DNA of 20,952 bases from the NCBI GenBank assembly GCA_910577605.1, contig CAJTON010000026.1, positions 6,075-27,026 on the forward strand. The letters run 5' to 3'. Shown piece after piece: positions 1 to 7,866 of this stretch. The stretch comes from an uncultured Butyrivibrio sp. (GTDB lineage Bacteria > Bacillota > Clostridia > Lachnospirales > Lachnospiraceae). Position 1 is the stretch's first letter. Every line of letters starts with the position of its first letter. The notes under the pieces are model-generated. The model was not told the DNA's origin. It saw nothing but the letters and a program-made list of their open reading frames with translations, and ran no database searches. The translations under genes were made by a program, and so were the position numbers.

Positions 1-71
1 GGGCATTCATTCTTTACTCTCCTTCACACGCCAAAACTTGAATAATTTGGCATTACAGGACTGTACGCTTA

Positions 72-100
72 TTGACACCCAAAAAGAAATGTGGTAACTT
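72..100 (+). promoter_or_regulatory. sigma-A type promoter for the methyltransferase gene
   Basis: A perfect -35 TTGACA (72-77) is followed after 17 bases by TAACTT (95-100), preceded by TGG as in an extended -10. The -10 hexamer itself is weak. It lies about 50 bases before the methyltransferase start and probably serves both genes of the pair. Confidence 0.55.
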
Positions 101-152
101 ATCAAAAATCGATCTGCTTCGGGAATATTACCCTGGGCAAAAAGGAGCGTAA

Positions 153-770
153 ATGATAAAAAATTCTATTCCTTTCTGGGAGGACGCATACAAAGATAAA
201 GACGCCGTCGCGTTTTCGTCGGAGCCGAATCCGACGCTTAAAGAATTTGAACACCTGATAAATAAAAGTTCACAAATAATCGACGTAGGCTGCGGCGAGG
301 GGCAAAACGCCTTTTATCTGGCAAAAAACGGATATTGCAATGTCACCGCTTTCGACTTATCGGAAAACGCGGTCGTGAAGCTTAATCAGAAATGCGCCTC
401 GGAAAAAGTACGCGTAAACGCTTTTACCGCGGACCTGCGTACATTCCGGTTTGAGCGTAAATATGATTTAGTCATGTCATTCGGAACTCTGCATTTTGTG
501 CATAAGGCAGACTGGAAAGCCTTCATAAACAGCGCTAAAGAGCATACCTGCCCGGGAGGCATACATATCATGCAGATATTCACGGATACCGTACCCGCTT
601 CGGACGATATCGCTCCCTTTGCTGTCGGTCTGGCAAAAGATAAAGAAATAACCAAGATGTATGAAGATTGGGAAATTTTACAGTTCAAATCATATACGTT
701 TGAAGACGAACATCCCGGCGTCCCGAAGCATGTTCACGCGTCAAATAAAATCGTGGCGCACAAAATCTGA
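153..770 (+). CDS. class I SAM-dependent methyltransferase, TehB-like
   Basis: This 205-residue protein is a probable cytoplasmic small-molecule methyltransferase. The SAM-binding motif I is clear at residues 43-50 (IDVGCGEG), followed by an acidic strand-2 end at 67-69 (FDLS region) and the post-motif DLVMSFGTLHF at 105-115. Length and spacing fit the compact TehB/methyltransferase-11 type with no extra domain. The start is well placed: AAGGAG lies 7 bases before the ATG. The gene is first in a two-gene unit with the Dabb-domain protein 18 bases downstream. TehB relatives have been linked to tellurite resistance, but the substrate here cannot be read from sequence, so the fold call is firm and the role open. 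Confidence 0.85.
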   Translation: MIKNSIPFWEDAYKDKDAVAFSSEPNPTLKEFEHLINKSSQIIDVGCGEGQNAFYLAKNGYCNVTAFDLSENAVVKLNQKCASEKVRVNAFTADLRTFRFERKYDLVMSFGTLHFVHKADWKAFINSAKEHTCPGGIHIMQIFTDTVPASDDIAPFAVGLAKDKEITKMYEDWEILQFKSYTFEDEHPGVPKHVHASNKIVAHKI

Positions 771-788
771 CCGAACGGAGGTTACAGT

Positions 789-1082
789 ATGTTAAGGCAT
801 TTAGTTATTTTCACATTTGAAAAAAATTTTCTCAAGGACGAACATATCAAAGAATACGCACGAGCGTTTGATATCATAAAAGAAGCCTTCGACGGCGTTA
901 AAGACGTCCATGTAAGGCGCAACTGCATAGAGCGCCCCGCAAATATGGATCTGATGGTCGAGATGGATCTTACAGGGCCGGAGATTCTCCCGCTCTACCT
1001 AAATCACCCGGAGCATGTCAGAATGGGAAACAAATACAATCCCCATGTGACAGCCCGGGTGTCGTTTGATTACGAATATTAA
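789..1082 (+). CDS. Dabb (stress-responsive A/B barrel) domain protein
   Basis: This 97-residue protein spans a single Dabb ferredoxin-like domain. Diagnostic points are the N-terminal MLRHLVIFTF strand with its histidine, the central helix-strand DGVKDVHVRRN, and the C-terminal pattern of LYLNHPEHVRMGNKY before a final strand. Family members are dimeric cytoplasmic barrels, mostly of unknown function; some plant and bacterial members respond to stress. A CGGAGG site lies 8 bases before the ATG. It follows the methyltransferase by 18 bases and is probably cotranscribed with it. Its stop codon is only 3 bases from the stop of the convergent gene at 1086, leaving no room for a terminator between them. 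Confidence 0.8.
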   Translation: MLRHLVIFTFEKNFLKDEHIKEYARAFDIIKEAFDGVKDVHVRRNCIERPANMDLMVEMDLTGPEILPLYLNHPEHVRMGNKYNPHVTARVSFDYEY

Positions 1083-1085
1083 AAG

Positions 1086-1991
1086 CTATACGGTAATGTC
1101 TACAGTAGCCCCCGCAGTCATCGCGACCGCTTCCGAAACCGTCCCGACAGGCATATCCGCGCCTCCCAGTTCAAGCGCCACGCCATTCTGAGACACTCCG
1201 GAAGAATTAACTCCCTGAGCGCCGGCAGAACTTACAGAACCGCTTTGCGAGCCTGTGCCGGAACTGTACGAGCTTGCGGCGCTTTGCTTCGCCCTTTGAA
1301 GTCTGTTGAACATGGATTTGAGATATTTCATATCCGCCTCCGTTATTTCGCGAAGTTCGTCAGCCCTGTGTTTTTTCTTGACCTGGTCAAGCTCCTCCGG
1401 CGACATTTCGCCGCAATCCGCAATAAGCGCCTCGGAAAACTCCTCCATATCAATGGCCTCCTCCATGTCCTCCATGGACTGCCGCATAAGCCTTTCCATT
1501 TCGCGCATCAACTGCTCTATTTCCTCACGGCTCATCTCGGCTGTATCCGTGTCGTCGGTAATTATTCCTTCCGTTTCCTCAGTCTCCTCATAATTTTCCT
1601 CCGGCGGCATGACCCCGTCGCGCTCTGCCGCCTCCTCCTGCCTTAAATGCTTTACGCGCTTTTTAGCGACACGCACCATAGCCTCCGCATGGAGAATCGC
1701 GCTGTCAAGCTCTCCGCTGTCATAAATATCGCTTCCCTTTTTGCCTCGAAGCTGCGCGACCTTGCCTCGGGCAAGAACCACCGAGCGTCTTGCCCCGCCC
1801 GATGTCTTGGCGCGCAAAATAATAGCCGACATCTGTTTAAAGTTATAAAAAAGCTTTTTGGGCTTTTTCTCGTTTGATTTACTGCCGCTTTTTTTGACGT
1901 TCACAGCGCTTGTCGATACCTTGCCCCTGTTTGAAAAAATCGAGCTGAGCATCGTCTGGCTTTTTATGGCTCCGCCCCCTGAAATACCCAT
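1086..1991 (-). CDS. uncharacterised coiled-coil protein, probably a clostridial conserved family
   Basis: I do not recognise a named function. I place the start at the ATG at 1991, giving 301 residues, because GGAGG (2000-2004) lies 8 bases upstream; a GTG at 2012 in the same frame would put that ribosome site inside the coding region. The N-terminal third is basic (KKSGSKSNEKKPKK near residues 32-45). It is followed by a helical stretch with AKTSGGARRSVVLARGKV and HAEAMVRVAKKRVKHL, which feels familiar from Lachnospiraceae proteins of unknown function. An acidic, glutamate- and methionine-rich coiled-coil segment covers roughly residues 125-225, and a Ser/Gly/Gln-rich low-complexity tail follows. 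There is no signal peptide or membrane segment, so it is probably cytoplasmic. Confidence 0.7.
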   Translation of the reverse strand: MGISGGGAIKSQTMLSSIFSNRGKVSTSAVNVKKSGSKSNEKKPKKLFYNFKQMSAIILRAKTSGGARRSVVLARGKVAQLRGKKGSDIYDSGELDSAILHAEAMVRVAKKRVKHLRQEEAAERDGVMPPEENYEETEETEGIITDDTDTAEMSREEIEQLMREMERLMRQSMEDMEEAIDMEEFSEALIADCGEMSPEELDQVKKKHRADELREITEADMKYLKSMFNRLQRAKQSAASSYSSGTGSQSGSVSSAGAQGVNSSGVSQNGVALELGGADMPVGTVSEAVAMTAGATVDITV

Positions 1992-2017
1992 ATCATAATC
2001 CTCCGTGATCACCTTGC

Positions 2018-2032
2018 AAACAATCCTTGTTT
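2018..2032. promoter_or_regulatory. short perfect palindrome upstream of the coiled-coil gene
   Basis: AAACAA and TTGTTT form a 6-bp inverted repeat around TCC, about 27 bases before the ATG at 1991. It could be a repressor operator or a small leader hairpin. In AT-rich DNA it may also be chance. Confidence 0.2.
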
Positions 2033-2090
2033 ACGGTACAAAATAATTTATTCCCGCGAGCAATGAGGAAAATAACCATGCTTGCACGGA

Positions 2091-2178
2091 TATTTGACGA
2101 ATGCCGCGAGGGTCAAATACCCCGCCCCTTTGGGAGGTTCAAATTTGATGCCCCACTGCTTGCGGGGGAGTATTTGAC
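2091..2178. repeat. nested inverted-repeat element, possibly a dispersed MITE/REP-like repeat
   Basis: TATTTGAC (2091-2098) is repeated inverted as GTCAAATA (2112-2119). That arm, extended as GTCAAATACCCCGC (2112-2125), pairs again with GCGGGGGAGTATTTGAC (2162-2178). A further CCCC/GGGG pair surrounds ACTGCTTGC. The same 8-mer thus occurs three times in 88 bases, so competing stems are possible. The layout resembles small dispersed repeats I associate with gut Clostridia, but copy number in this genome cannot be seen here. Confidence 0.55.
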
Positions 2179-2241
2179 TATCTGTGTAAGATATCGGCAT
2201 TTTTTATGTCATAATTAATATTCATGCAAATCCGTTCGCGA

Positions 2242-2282
2242 CAAAAGAACGGCGTGAATCGCCATAAGCGGTTACGCCGTTC
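2242..2282 (-). terminator. intrinsic terminator after the amylase gene
   Basis: Read on the minus strand, GAACGGCGT pairs with ACGCCGTTC, extended by imperfect pairing of AACCGC with GCGATT around a short loop, and is followed by TTTTG. It lies about 40 bases past the amylase stop and would end the binding protein-MalF-MalG-amylase transcript. The U-tract is short. Confidence 0.6.
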
Positions 2283-2321
2283 CCTTGTGGGTATCACAAT
2301 GTTTTTCTCAATAAATCTTAT

Positions 2322-3998
2322 TTATTCCTGCTTCAGAATACATATCGACTTGGCGGGCATTGTCACAACTCCGTCGGAAAGCGTTATCGCCTCGTCTGTA
2401 TTCAGCGTGAGGTAACCGCGTATGGACATTTCCTCAAGCGCGGTGCCTTTGATATCTACCTGTATTTCTTCCTCAGATATATTATAAAGAATACCGATCG
2501 TGCTTCCGTCGTATTCTTTTGTAATAGCCGCCTGATCCTCAACGCAAAGCTCCTCAACGAGCGTGATCTTTCCGCGCGCGATCTCAGGGTTTTCGTTTCT
2601 CAGGCGAAGTCCCCTCTTGTAGTAATTGAGTATGGAATTCTCATCCTCAAGCTGCTCGTCTGCCGGAGCGAACGCGGACTCGATCCCCTTGTCGGCGGCG
2701 GACGGACCTTTGGTCATTCCGGTCGTGTCTTTTGACGACCATATCATCGGAAGACGCTTATTCTCGTCCTTACTGCCGGAGCTTGCCATTCCGATTTCCT
2801 CGCCGTAATATACAAAAGGACTTCCGTTCATCATAAGAAGCAGTCCGCCCGCCATCTTGACATTATTCTCTTTCTTGACAAGCGCGTTGGACACACGCCC
2901 CATATCGTGATTGGTAATGAAAGGAGCGTCAATGTAATCGGGATTATGCTCCGCGTATTCCTCCTGATATGAACGCATGGCTTTTACAAGGTTTGCAGCC
3001 GAATATTTGCCTCTTGCCGCTTTGATAATCTTGCCCTCGGCGTCCGCAAGGTCAAAATTGAACATACTGGGAGTTTTGCTCGCATAATAATCCGATATTG
3101 TCGAGCTTCCCGCCCATACCTCGGACACCATATAAAAATCGGGATTCAACTCCTTGCAGTATGAGAACAGCCAGTTAAGCACCTCTGTGTTAAAGTTCAC
3201 ATCACTCTCTTCAAAATGCATCGCCGCGTCCATTCGGAAACCGTCGACGCCCATATCTATCCAATACTTCGCAATGTCCTGAAGTTCTTTTCTCAAATTC
3301 TCGTCAGCGAGATTCAAATCGGGCATTTCGGACCAGAACGAGCCTTCATAATACCACTCGCTTCCGCCTACTTTATAATAAGTTCCGTTTTCTTTTGTTT
3401 TGGAAAAATGATAATATCCCACATAAGGGCACTCTTCAAGGTCAGGCTCGGCACCGGCTTCAAGTCCTTTTAAATAATCTTTAGCCTGTATAAACCACTC
3501 ATTCTTAGTTGAGGAATGATTTATGACAAAATCAATTACAAGCCTTATATCCCTTTTATGGCATTCCTCAACAAGCTTCTTAAAATCGTCGATCGTGCCG
3601 TACTGCTTGTCGATTGCGCAATAATCTATCACGTCGTATTTGTGATATGTAGGCGAAGGCATAATAGGCATGAGCCATATGCCGTTAAATCCCATGTCCT
3701 TGATATAATCAAGTTTTTCGGTAACTCCGTTGAGATCTCCGACTCCGTCTCCGTCAGAATCGTAGAAGGAAAGAACAAAAATCTCGTAGTAATTGCGGTA
3801 ATTGTCGTCAATAACATTAAGTTCGTGCCAAATCCCTCCGGTCTGTACGGTCTGAGTTTCCGACTCGGCAGGCGTCTGCGCCGCCGTAGCGTCTCCCGCC
3901 GAAGTTCCGTTACCGGAATCGGTTTTATCGCCGCAGCCCGACAAAAGACAAATGGCAAACACAGCCGCCATAAAAATGCAAATCAGTCTCTTTTTCAT
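2322..3998 (-). CDS. surface-anchored GH13 alpha-amylase/alpha-glucosidase lipoprotein
   Basis: This 558-residue protein cleaves alpha-1,4-glucans outside the cell. The N-terminus is a lipoprotein signal with lipobox LLSGC (Cys22) and a Ser/Thr/Gln-rich linker to about residue 55. The GH13 barrel follows: SDGDGVGDLNG near 81-91, region I DFVINH (156-161), region II GFRMDAAMH (253-261) with nucleophile Asp257, region III EVW with acid/base Glu293, and region IV ITNHD with Asp365. A small beta domain closes the protein. No separate starch-binding module is visible. The start is supported by AAGGAG 8 bases upstream. It is last in the transporter operon, 69 bases after MalG, with a hairpin between. 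The exact specificity (amylase, neopullulanase-like or oligo-1,6-glucosidase-like) is uncertain. Confidence 0.9.
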   Translation of the reverse strand: MKKRLICIFMAAVFAICLLSGCGDKTDSGNGTSAGDATAAQTPAESETQTVQTGGIWHELNVIDDNYRNYYEIFVLSFYDSDGDGVGDLNGVTEKLDYIKDMGFNGIWLMPIMPSPTYHKYDVIDYCAIDKQYGTIDDFKKLVEECHKRDIRLVIDFVINHSSTKNEWFIQAKDYLKGLEAGAEPDLEECPYVGYYHFSKTKENGTYYKVGGSEWYYEGSFWSEMPDLNLADENLRKELQDIAKYWIDMGVDGFRMDAAMHFEESDVNFNTEVLNWLFSYCKELNPDFYMVSEVWAGSSTISDYYASKTPSMFNFDLADAEGKIIKAARGKYSAANLVKAMRSYQEEYAEHNPDYIDAPFITNHDMGRVSNALVKKENNVKMAGGLLLMMNGSPFVYYGEEIGMASSGSKDENKRLPMIWSSKDTTGMTKGPSAADKGIESAFAPADEQLEDENSILNYYKRGLRLRNENPEIARGKITLVEELCVEDQAAITKEYDGSTIGILYNISEEEIQVDIKGTALEEMSIRGYLTLNTDEAITLSDGVVTMPAKSICILKQE

Positions 3999-4025
3999 TT
4001 ATATTTCTCCTTGTTTTATTTTACT

Positions 4026-4053
4026 AAAATCGGCAGTCCTAAGGGACTGCCGA
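4026..4053 (-). terminator. hairpin with U-tract between malG and the amylase gene
   Basis: On the minus strand TCGGCAGTCC pairs perfectly over 10 bp with GGACTGCCGA around CTTA, followed by TTTTAG. It starts 14 bases after the MalG stop, and only 27 bases remain before the amylase start, so no second promoter fits. It is probably a leaky terminator or an mRNA-stabilising stem that lowers amylase expression relative to the transporter. Confidence 0.7.
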
Positions 4054-4067
4054 CTACAATAAACAAA

Positions 4068-4940
4068 TCAGCCTTTAACAGCGCCGCCCGTAACGCCCTC
4101 AACATAGTATTTCTGCAGACACATGAAAAGTATTACGACCGGAATCGCAACCACAACGCCGCCGGCACAGAATCTGGTAAAATATCCCTGGTAATCGCTG
4201 GTCCACACCCAGTTCTGCAATGCTACCGCCACGTTGTATCCCTTAGGATCTCCGAACGCTACATAAGAAGCAAATACATAGTCACACCAAGGCGCCATGA
4301 ACGCAGTAAGCGCCGTGTAAATTACTATCGGCTTTGCAAGAGGTATCATCATCGTACCGAATACCCTCGCGCGAGACGCGCCGTCTATTCTTGCCGCCTC
4401 GTCAAGAGATTTCGGAATCGTGTCAAAATATCCCTTGCAGACATAATATCCCATAGCCGAGCTTGCCACACCTATAAGGATAAGTCCGGGAACCGCTCCG
4501 GTCTGCGTAAGTCCGAACTGCTTGAGCAGGAAATACAGACAGATCATAGTGAGGAATCCGGGGAACATTCCGAGTATCAGCCACAGATTCATGAGCGGTC
4601 TCCGCATCTTAAAGCGCATTCTCGAAAGAACATAGCTCGTGCAGAGTACAAAAGCCGTCTGTCCGATCGCGACCGCAGAAGCGATTATAAGCGTGTTGGT
4701 ATACCATTTAACAAAACGGCTGCTTCCGTCAAACAAAAACTTATAGGACTCCAACGTGAATTTCTTCGGAACAAGGTATCCGACCATTCCTCCGAACTCC
4801 GATTCATATCCGCGGAAGCTCTGCAAAATCAGACAGATGAAAGGAACAAGCCATATGATACTTATAAGCGTCAGCACTACATAAGCTACGGCATTACTTG
4901 CCTTGGTATGCATCTTGTGCATTTTCTTTTCTCTAGCCAT
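4068..4940 (-). CDS. malG: maltodextrin ABC transporter permease, MalG type
   Basis: This 290-residue inner-membrane subunit forms the translocation channel with MalF. About six hydrophobic segments are visible (near residues 18-38, 82-104, 118-138, 150-166, 205-225 and 260-275). The cytoplasmic EAA loop that docks the ATPase is at 181-189 (EAARIDGAS) with the usual downstream PLAKP. Length and topology match the MalG/carbohydrate uptake 1 family. Its ATG shares one base with the MalF stop (TAATG), so translation of the two is probably coupled. No ATPase gene is found in the locus. Sugar specificity is inferred from the flanking amylase and MalQ-GlgP genes. Confidence 0.9.
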   Translation of the reverse strand: MAREKKMHKMHTKASNAVAYVVLTLISIIWLVPFICLILQSFRGYESEFGGMVGYLVPKKFTLESYKFLFDGSSRFVKWYTNTLIIASAVAIGQTAFVLCTSYVLSRMRFKMRRPLMNLWLILGMFPGFLTMICLYFLLKQFGLTQTGAVPGLILIGVASSAMGYYVCKGYFDTIPKSLDEAARIDGASRARVFGTMMIPLAKPIVIYTALTAFMAPWCDYVFASYVAFGDPKGYNVAVALQNWVWTSDYQGYFTRFCAGGVVVAIPVVILFMCLQKYYVEGVTGGAVKG

Positions 4941-6346
4941 TATTGAAATCCCTCCTCGTCTCTAACTGATGGAATCAGGTTATAAACTACCAAAGATACC
5001 ACAGCAGTCACAACGAATACCATAATACCTATAACCGCCGCCATCTTGTAGTTCGTGTCATTGATGGTCATTTTATAAAGCCAAGTAACAAGCAGGTCGG
5101 TTTTTCCGGCTCCGCCGGTCAGTGTCATGGACCGGGGACCGCCCTGCGTCAGCAGATAGATTACGTTGAAATTGTTAAGGTTGCCCGTAAATGAGGTAAG
5201 CAGATAAGGACCTGTTACAAACAGCATATACGGAAGCGTAATCTTCCTGAACATCTGAAAAGGTCCCGCGCCGTCTATTTTCGCGCTCTCGTAAAGCTCC
5301 TCCGGAATATTCATCAGAAGTCCGGTGGTGATAAGCATTACATACGGAATACCTACCCATAGGTTCAGTATCAAGATCAACGGTCTTGAGTAATTGGCGT
5401 TAGTCCAAAACGGTATCGCCTTTTCGATCCACCCCCATTTCATAAGAGTGAGGTTGATAAGTCCGTCGGCGTCAAAAAGCTTTCCGACGTAAAGCAAGGA
5501 TACAAACTGAGGAACCGCTATCGTAACGACAAGAATGGTTCTCCACATTTTTTTGAATTTAATGCCTTTTTTATTTATAAGAATCGCAACCGCCATTCCA
5601 AGGAAATAGTTGAGGAAGGTCGCGAAAAATGCCCATATCAATGTCCACCCCAGTACGGACATAAATGTTTTGCCGAATCCGGTCGAGCCTATTGAAAACA
5701 GATTCTTGAAGTTTTCAAATCCCACCCATGTAAACAGATTGGACGGCGCCTGGTGTCTTGCGTCATAATTGGTAAAGGCGACGCAGATCATAAACACTAT
5801 CGGCAAAATGGTAAATACAAACACACCCAAAAGCGGCAGCGCCAACAGCGTTTTGTCGAAATTGCGGTCAAAAAGAGATTTCCAATCCTCCTTGACCGAG
5901 GGAAGCTTTTTCCCTGCCGCTATCATAAGCTCGGCATTACGACACTGCCTTATATTGACGCGCCAGATAAAAATAAACGCAATTATTATGAAAATGGTGA
6001 GAAGTCCGAACAACAGAATAAGAAAGCTGTTATCTCCGTATATCGTCGTCTCTCCCACCGGAACGCCGTTGAAATACACGGGTTCCTTGACGGTCGCAAC
6101 CGTGCCGAGCGTCGTTATCTTAGAAAGATAACCTGCTCCGAATGTAATCATGTAATATATAAACGCCGCTTCTATAGCAAGCAGTGCAATACCCCGAAGG
6201 AATTGTTTGCGCATCAGAGAGCCGAAACCCATGATGACAAATGAGATTTTGGTCTTCCAATCGCCCTTCACAAAGGTAGTGCCTATGTCCTTAATGTCTT
6301 TTCCGATATTCGAGAAAAAACGTCCTATCGATTTAAAAGGTTTCAT
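4940..6346 (-). CDS. malF: maltodextrin ABC transporter permease, MalF type
   Basis: This 468-residue inner-membrane subunit is the partner of MalG. It is longer than the usual ~300-residue sugar permease because of an N-terminal part with two hydrophobic segments (about 50-70 and 107-128) separated by an extracytoplasmic stretch. A cytoplasmic linker and six further membrane segments to about residue 455 follow, giving eight in all, as in enterobacterial MalF. The EAA loop is at 353-361 (ESAKIDGAG) with TLPYM after it. GGAGG lies a few bases before the ATG. A very strong hairpin separates it from the binding-protein gene upstream, and it overlaps malG by one base. Confidence 0.9.
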   Translation of the reverse strand: MKPFKSIGRFFSNIGKDIKDIGTTFVKGDWKTKISFVIMGFGSLMRKQFLRGIALLAIEAAFIYYMITFGAGYLSKITTLGTVATVKEPVYFNGVPVGETTIYGDNSFLILLFGLLTIFIIIAFIFIWRVNIRQCRNAELMIAAGKKLPSVKEDWKSLFDRNFDKTLLALPLLGVFVFTILPIVFMICVAFTNYDARHQAPSNLFTWVGFENFKNLFSIGSTGFGKTFMSVLGWTLIWAFFATFLNYFLGMAVAILINKKGIKFKKMWRTILVVTIAVPQFVSLLYVGKLFDADGLINLTLMKWGWIEKAIPFWTNANYSRPLILILNLWVGIPYVMLITTGLLMNIPEELYESAKIDGAGPFQMFRKITLPYMLFVTGPYLLTSFTGNLNNFNVIYLLTQGGPRSMTLTGGAGKTDLLVTWLYKMTINDTNYKMAAVIGIMVFVVTAVVSLVVYNLIPSVRDEEGFQ

Positions 6347-6371
6347 AATCCCTCCAGTTCGGTGCTTAATA

Positions 6372-6404
6372 ATTATGCAGGGGGAAGACCTCCCCCTGCA
6401 TAAT
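6372..6404 (-). terminator. 13-bp perfect hairpin between the binding-protein gene and malF
   Basis: ATTATGCAGGGGG pairs without mismatch to CCCCCTGCATAAT around a 7-base loop. On the minus strand it begins about 18 bases after the binding-protein stop and ends about 25 bases before the MalF start. No run of U follows directly, so it looks more like a stabilising or partial-termination stem than a full terminator. Such stems usually let the binding protein be made in excess of the permeases. Confidence 0.65.
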
Positions 6405-6422
6405 AAGTTCCTGTATCAGAAA

Positions 6423-7757
6423 TTATTCTGCTTTGGCGAGAGCCTGCTCCTTCTCCTGGAAATCCTTAAGGATCTTCATAAGGTCGTCGTCGCTCATTTC
6501 CGCATAAGATTTTGCGTTTGCAACGATGTCATCTCCAAGAGCGATTGCGTCCTGCCAATACTGCTCAGGATACTGTCCCTGAGGAATAGTGAAAGCAAGC
6601 TGTGCTGCAAGCGCTGCAAGTGCAGGGTTTGACTGAACCTTTTCACTCTTCTGAGCGTTGATGTTAGAAGGACCCCACTCAACCGCATCGAATCTTGCAA
6701 GCTGTACTTCTTCACCAGAAAGATACTTAGCAAGCTCAAGGCATACAACAAGCTTTCCGGGCTGCTCCTGAGGCTTAACACCGAGAAGCTTGAATCCGCC
6801 GAATCCGCCGAGCTGATAATCCTTACCGTCAGCATTGAAGGTAGGAAGCTTGGTTGCAGCATAATTGTCGCCGAACATATCCTGAACTGTCTTAGCGGAC
6901 CATGTTCCGGTTACGATAGCTCCGGCGTTCGTAGCCTTAGCCGCGTCGTTTCCTAAAACCAAAGCCTTAGAGTTAGCAAGCTTGATAAGTCCCTTCATAG
7001 CTGCAACTCCGTTCTCGCTTGCGTAGTCGATATTGGAGCCTACAAACTCGCCCTTGTCGTTGGTCTCATAGGTAAGCGTGCATCCTGCTCCGAAGAAGAA
7101 CGCGGGCTGATACCAGCCGTCGTTAAGTGAGTAATAGAAGTTCTTTCCTGCTGCTTCGCAGTCTGCGATGATCTTGTCAAGTGAAGAAGGATCTGTTACC
7201 ACGCTCTTGTCGTAATAAAGGAAATATCCGTTATCAGACGTAAGAGGGAACGCATAGGTCTTATCTCCTACTTTAGCTGCTCCGGCTGCTCCGGCATCGT
7301 TAGCGGAAGCGACGAAATCAGCGTAATCGCCCTGAATCTGAGTTACAGCGTCCGCTCCGATAAGACGTGCGAGCTGATCCTGCGCAAATGCAAAGAGGTC
7401 TGCTCCCGCCTCAACGTCCGCGATCATGTTCTTTGCCGCGTCGCCTTCTCCTACGGGCTCAACAACAACTTCGTACTTGCCCATCATATCGGGATGAGCC
7501 TCAGCAAACTTTGTTACCTGCTCCTTGGTGAAATCAACAGTCTTGTCGGGAACCCAAATCTTGATCGTGCCTTCGCCGTAATCGATCGTTTCGTTTCCGC
7601 CGGGCTTTGATTCGTTATCGCCTCCGGCGTTAGTCTGTTTGTCTCCGGTACCGCCAGTACCCTTTTGGGTGCTGCTTGAGCTGCTCTTGCCGCATCCTAC
7701 GACTGCCATTACAGCCATAGCGGCAACGAGTGCCAATGATAAAATTTTCTTTCTCAT
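6423..7757 (-). CDS. malE: maltodextrin-binding lipoprotein of an ABC transporter
   Basis: This 444-residue extracellular solute-binding protein captures maltodextrins for MalF/MalG. The N-terminus is a lipoprotein signal (MRKKILSLAL, hydrophobic core, lipobox VVGC with Cys22), followed by a Ser/Gly/Asn-rich tether to about residue 60. The mature domain has the family-1 features: TIKIWVPDK at the first strand, FTKEQVTKFAEAHP, an EAGADLFAFAQDQLARL segment, and the GTWSAKT and GGFGGFKL regions. I use the ATG at 7757 because the signal peptide begins there and the promoter lies further upstream in the same frame. The nearest strong purine run, AAAGGAG, is unusually far (about 14 bases). The gene heads the transporter operon. 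Confidence 0.9.
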   Translation of the reverse strand: MRKKILSLALVAAMAVMAVVGCGKSSSSSTQKGTGGTGDKQTNAGGDNESKPGGNETIDYGEGTIKIWVPDKTVDFTKEQVTKFAEAHPDMMGKYEVVVEPVGEGDAAKNMIADVEAGADLFAFAQDQLARLIGADAVTQIQGDYADFVASANDAGAAGAAKVGDKTYAFPLTSDNGYFLYYDKSVVTDPSSLDKIIADCEAAGKNFYYSLNDGWYQPAFFFGAGCTLTYETNDKGEFVGSNIDYASENGVAAMKGLIKLANSKALVLGNDAAKATNAGAIVTGTWSAKTVQDMFGDNYAATKLPTFNADGKDYQLGGFGGFKLLGVKPQEQPGKLVVCLELAKYLSGEEVQLARFDAVEWGPSNINAQKSEKVQSNPALAALAAQLAFTIPQGQYPEQYWQDAIALGDDIVANAKSYAEMSDDDLMKILKDFQEKEQALAKAE

Positions 7758-7835
7758 CTTTTCTCTTTTCTCTCCTTTACTTTTATGTAGTTTTTTTATA
7801 TAAAATGCTTTAGGCATTTCATATCGGATCAGGTT

Positions 7836-7853
7836 TGCGCAATCGCTTGCGCA
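7836..7853. promoter_or_regulatory. LacI/MalR-type operator palindrome
   Basis: TGCGCAA and TTGCGCA form a perfect 7-bp inverted repeat with a 4-base centre. The core GCAA-N-CG-N-TTGC matches the form typical of LacI-family operators, including Firmicute MalR sites. It lies about 14 bases downstream of the -10 hexamer, in the early transcribed region, where binding would block transcription. No LacI-family gene is in the window. Confidence 0.6.
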
Positions 7854-7866
7854 CTTCTCTATCTGG

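Larger units (their letters stand above)
1992..2321. other. 330-base gene-free gap between the coiled-coil gene and the amylase gene
   Basis: This gap holds a short palindrome at 2018-2032, an inverted-repeat element at 2091-2178 and the probable amylase terminator at 2242-2282, each listed separately. No convincing open frame or RNA gene was found, and no clear promoter for the coiled-coil gene. Confidence 0.6.

Noticed and set aside
3516..4946. A long plus-strand open frame (476 codons) across malG and the amylase gene
   Set aside because: It is antisense to two well-supported genes, has an implausible basic, Arg/His/Tyr-rich composition and matches no family. It is a shadow of the coding strand.
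7805..7817. ATGC-CTAAA-GCAT inverted repeat in the binding-protein leader
   Set aside because: The stem is short and AT-rich and no role can be inferred. The palindrome at 7836-7853 is much stronger.
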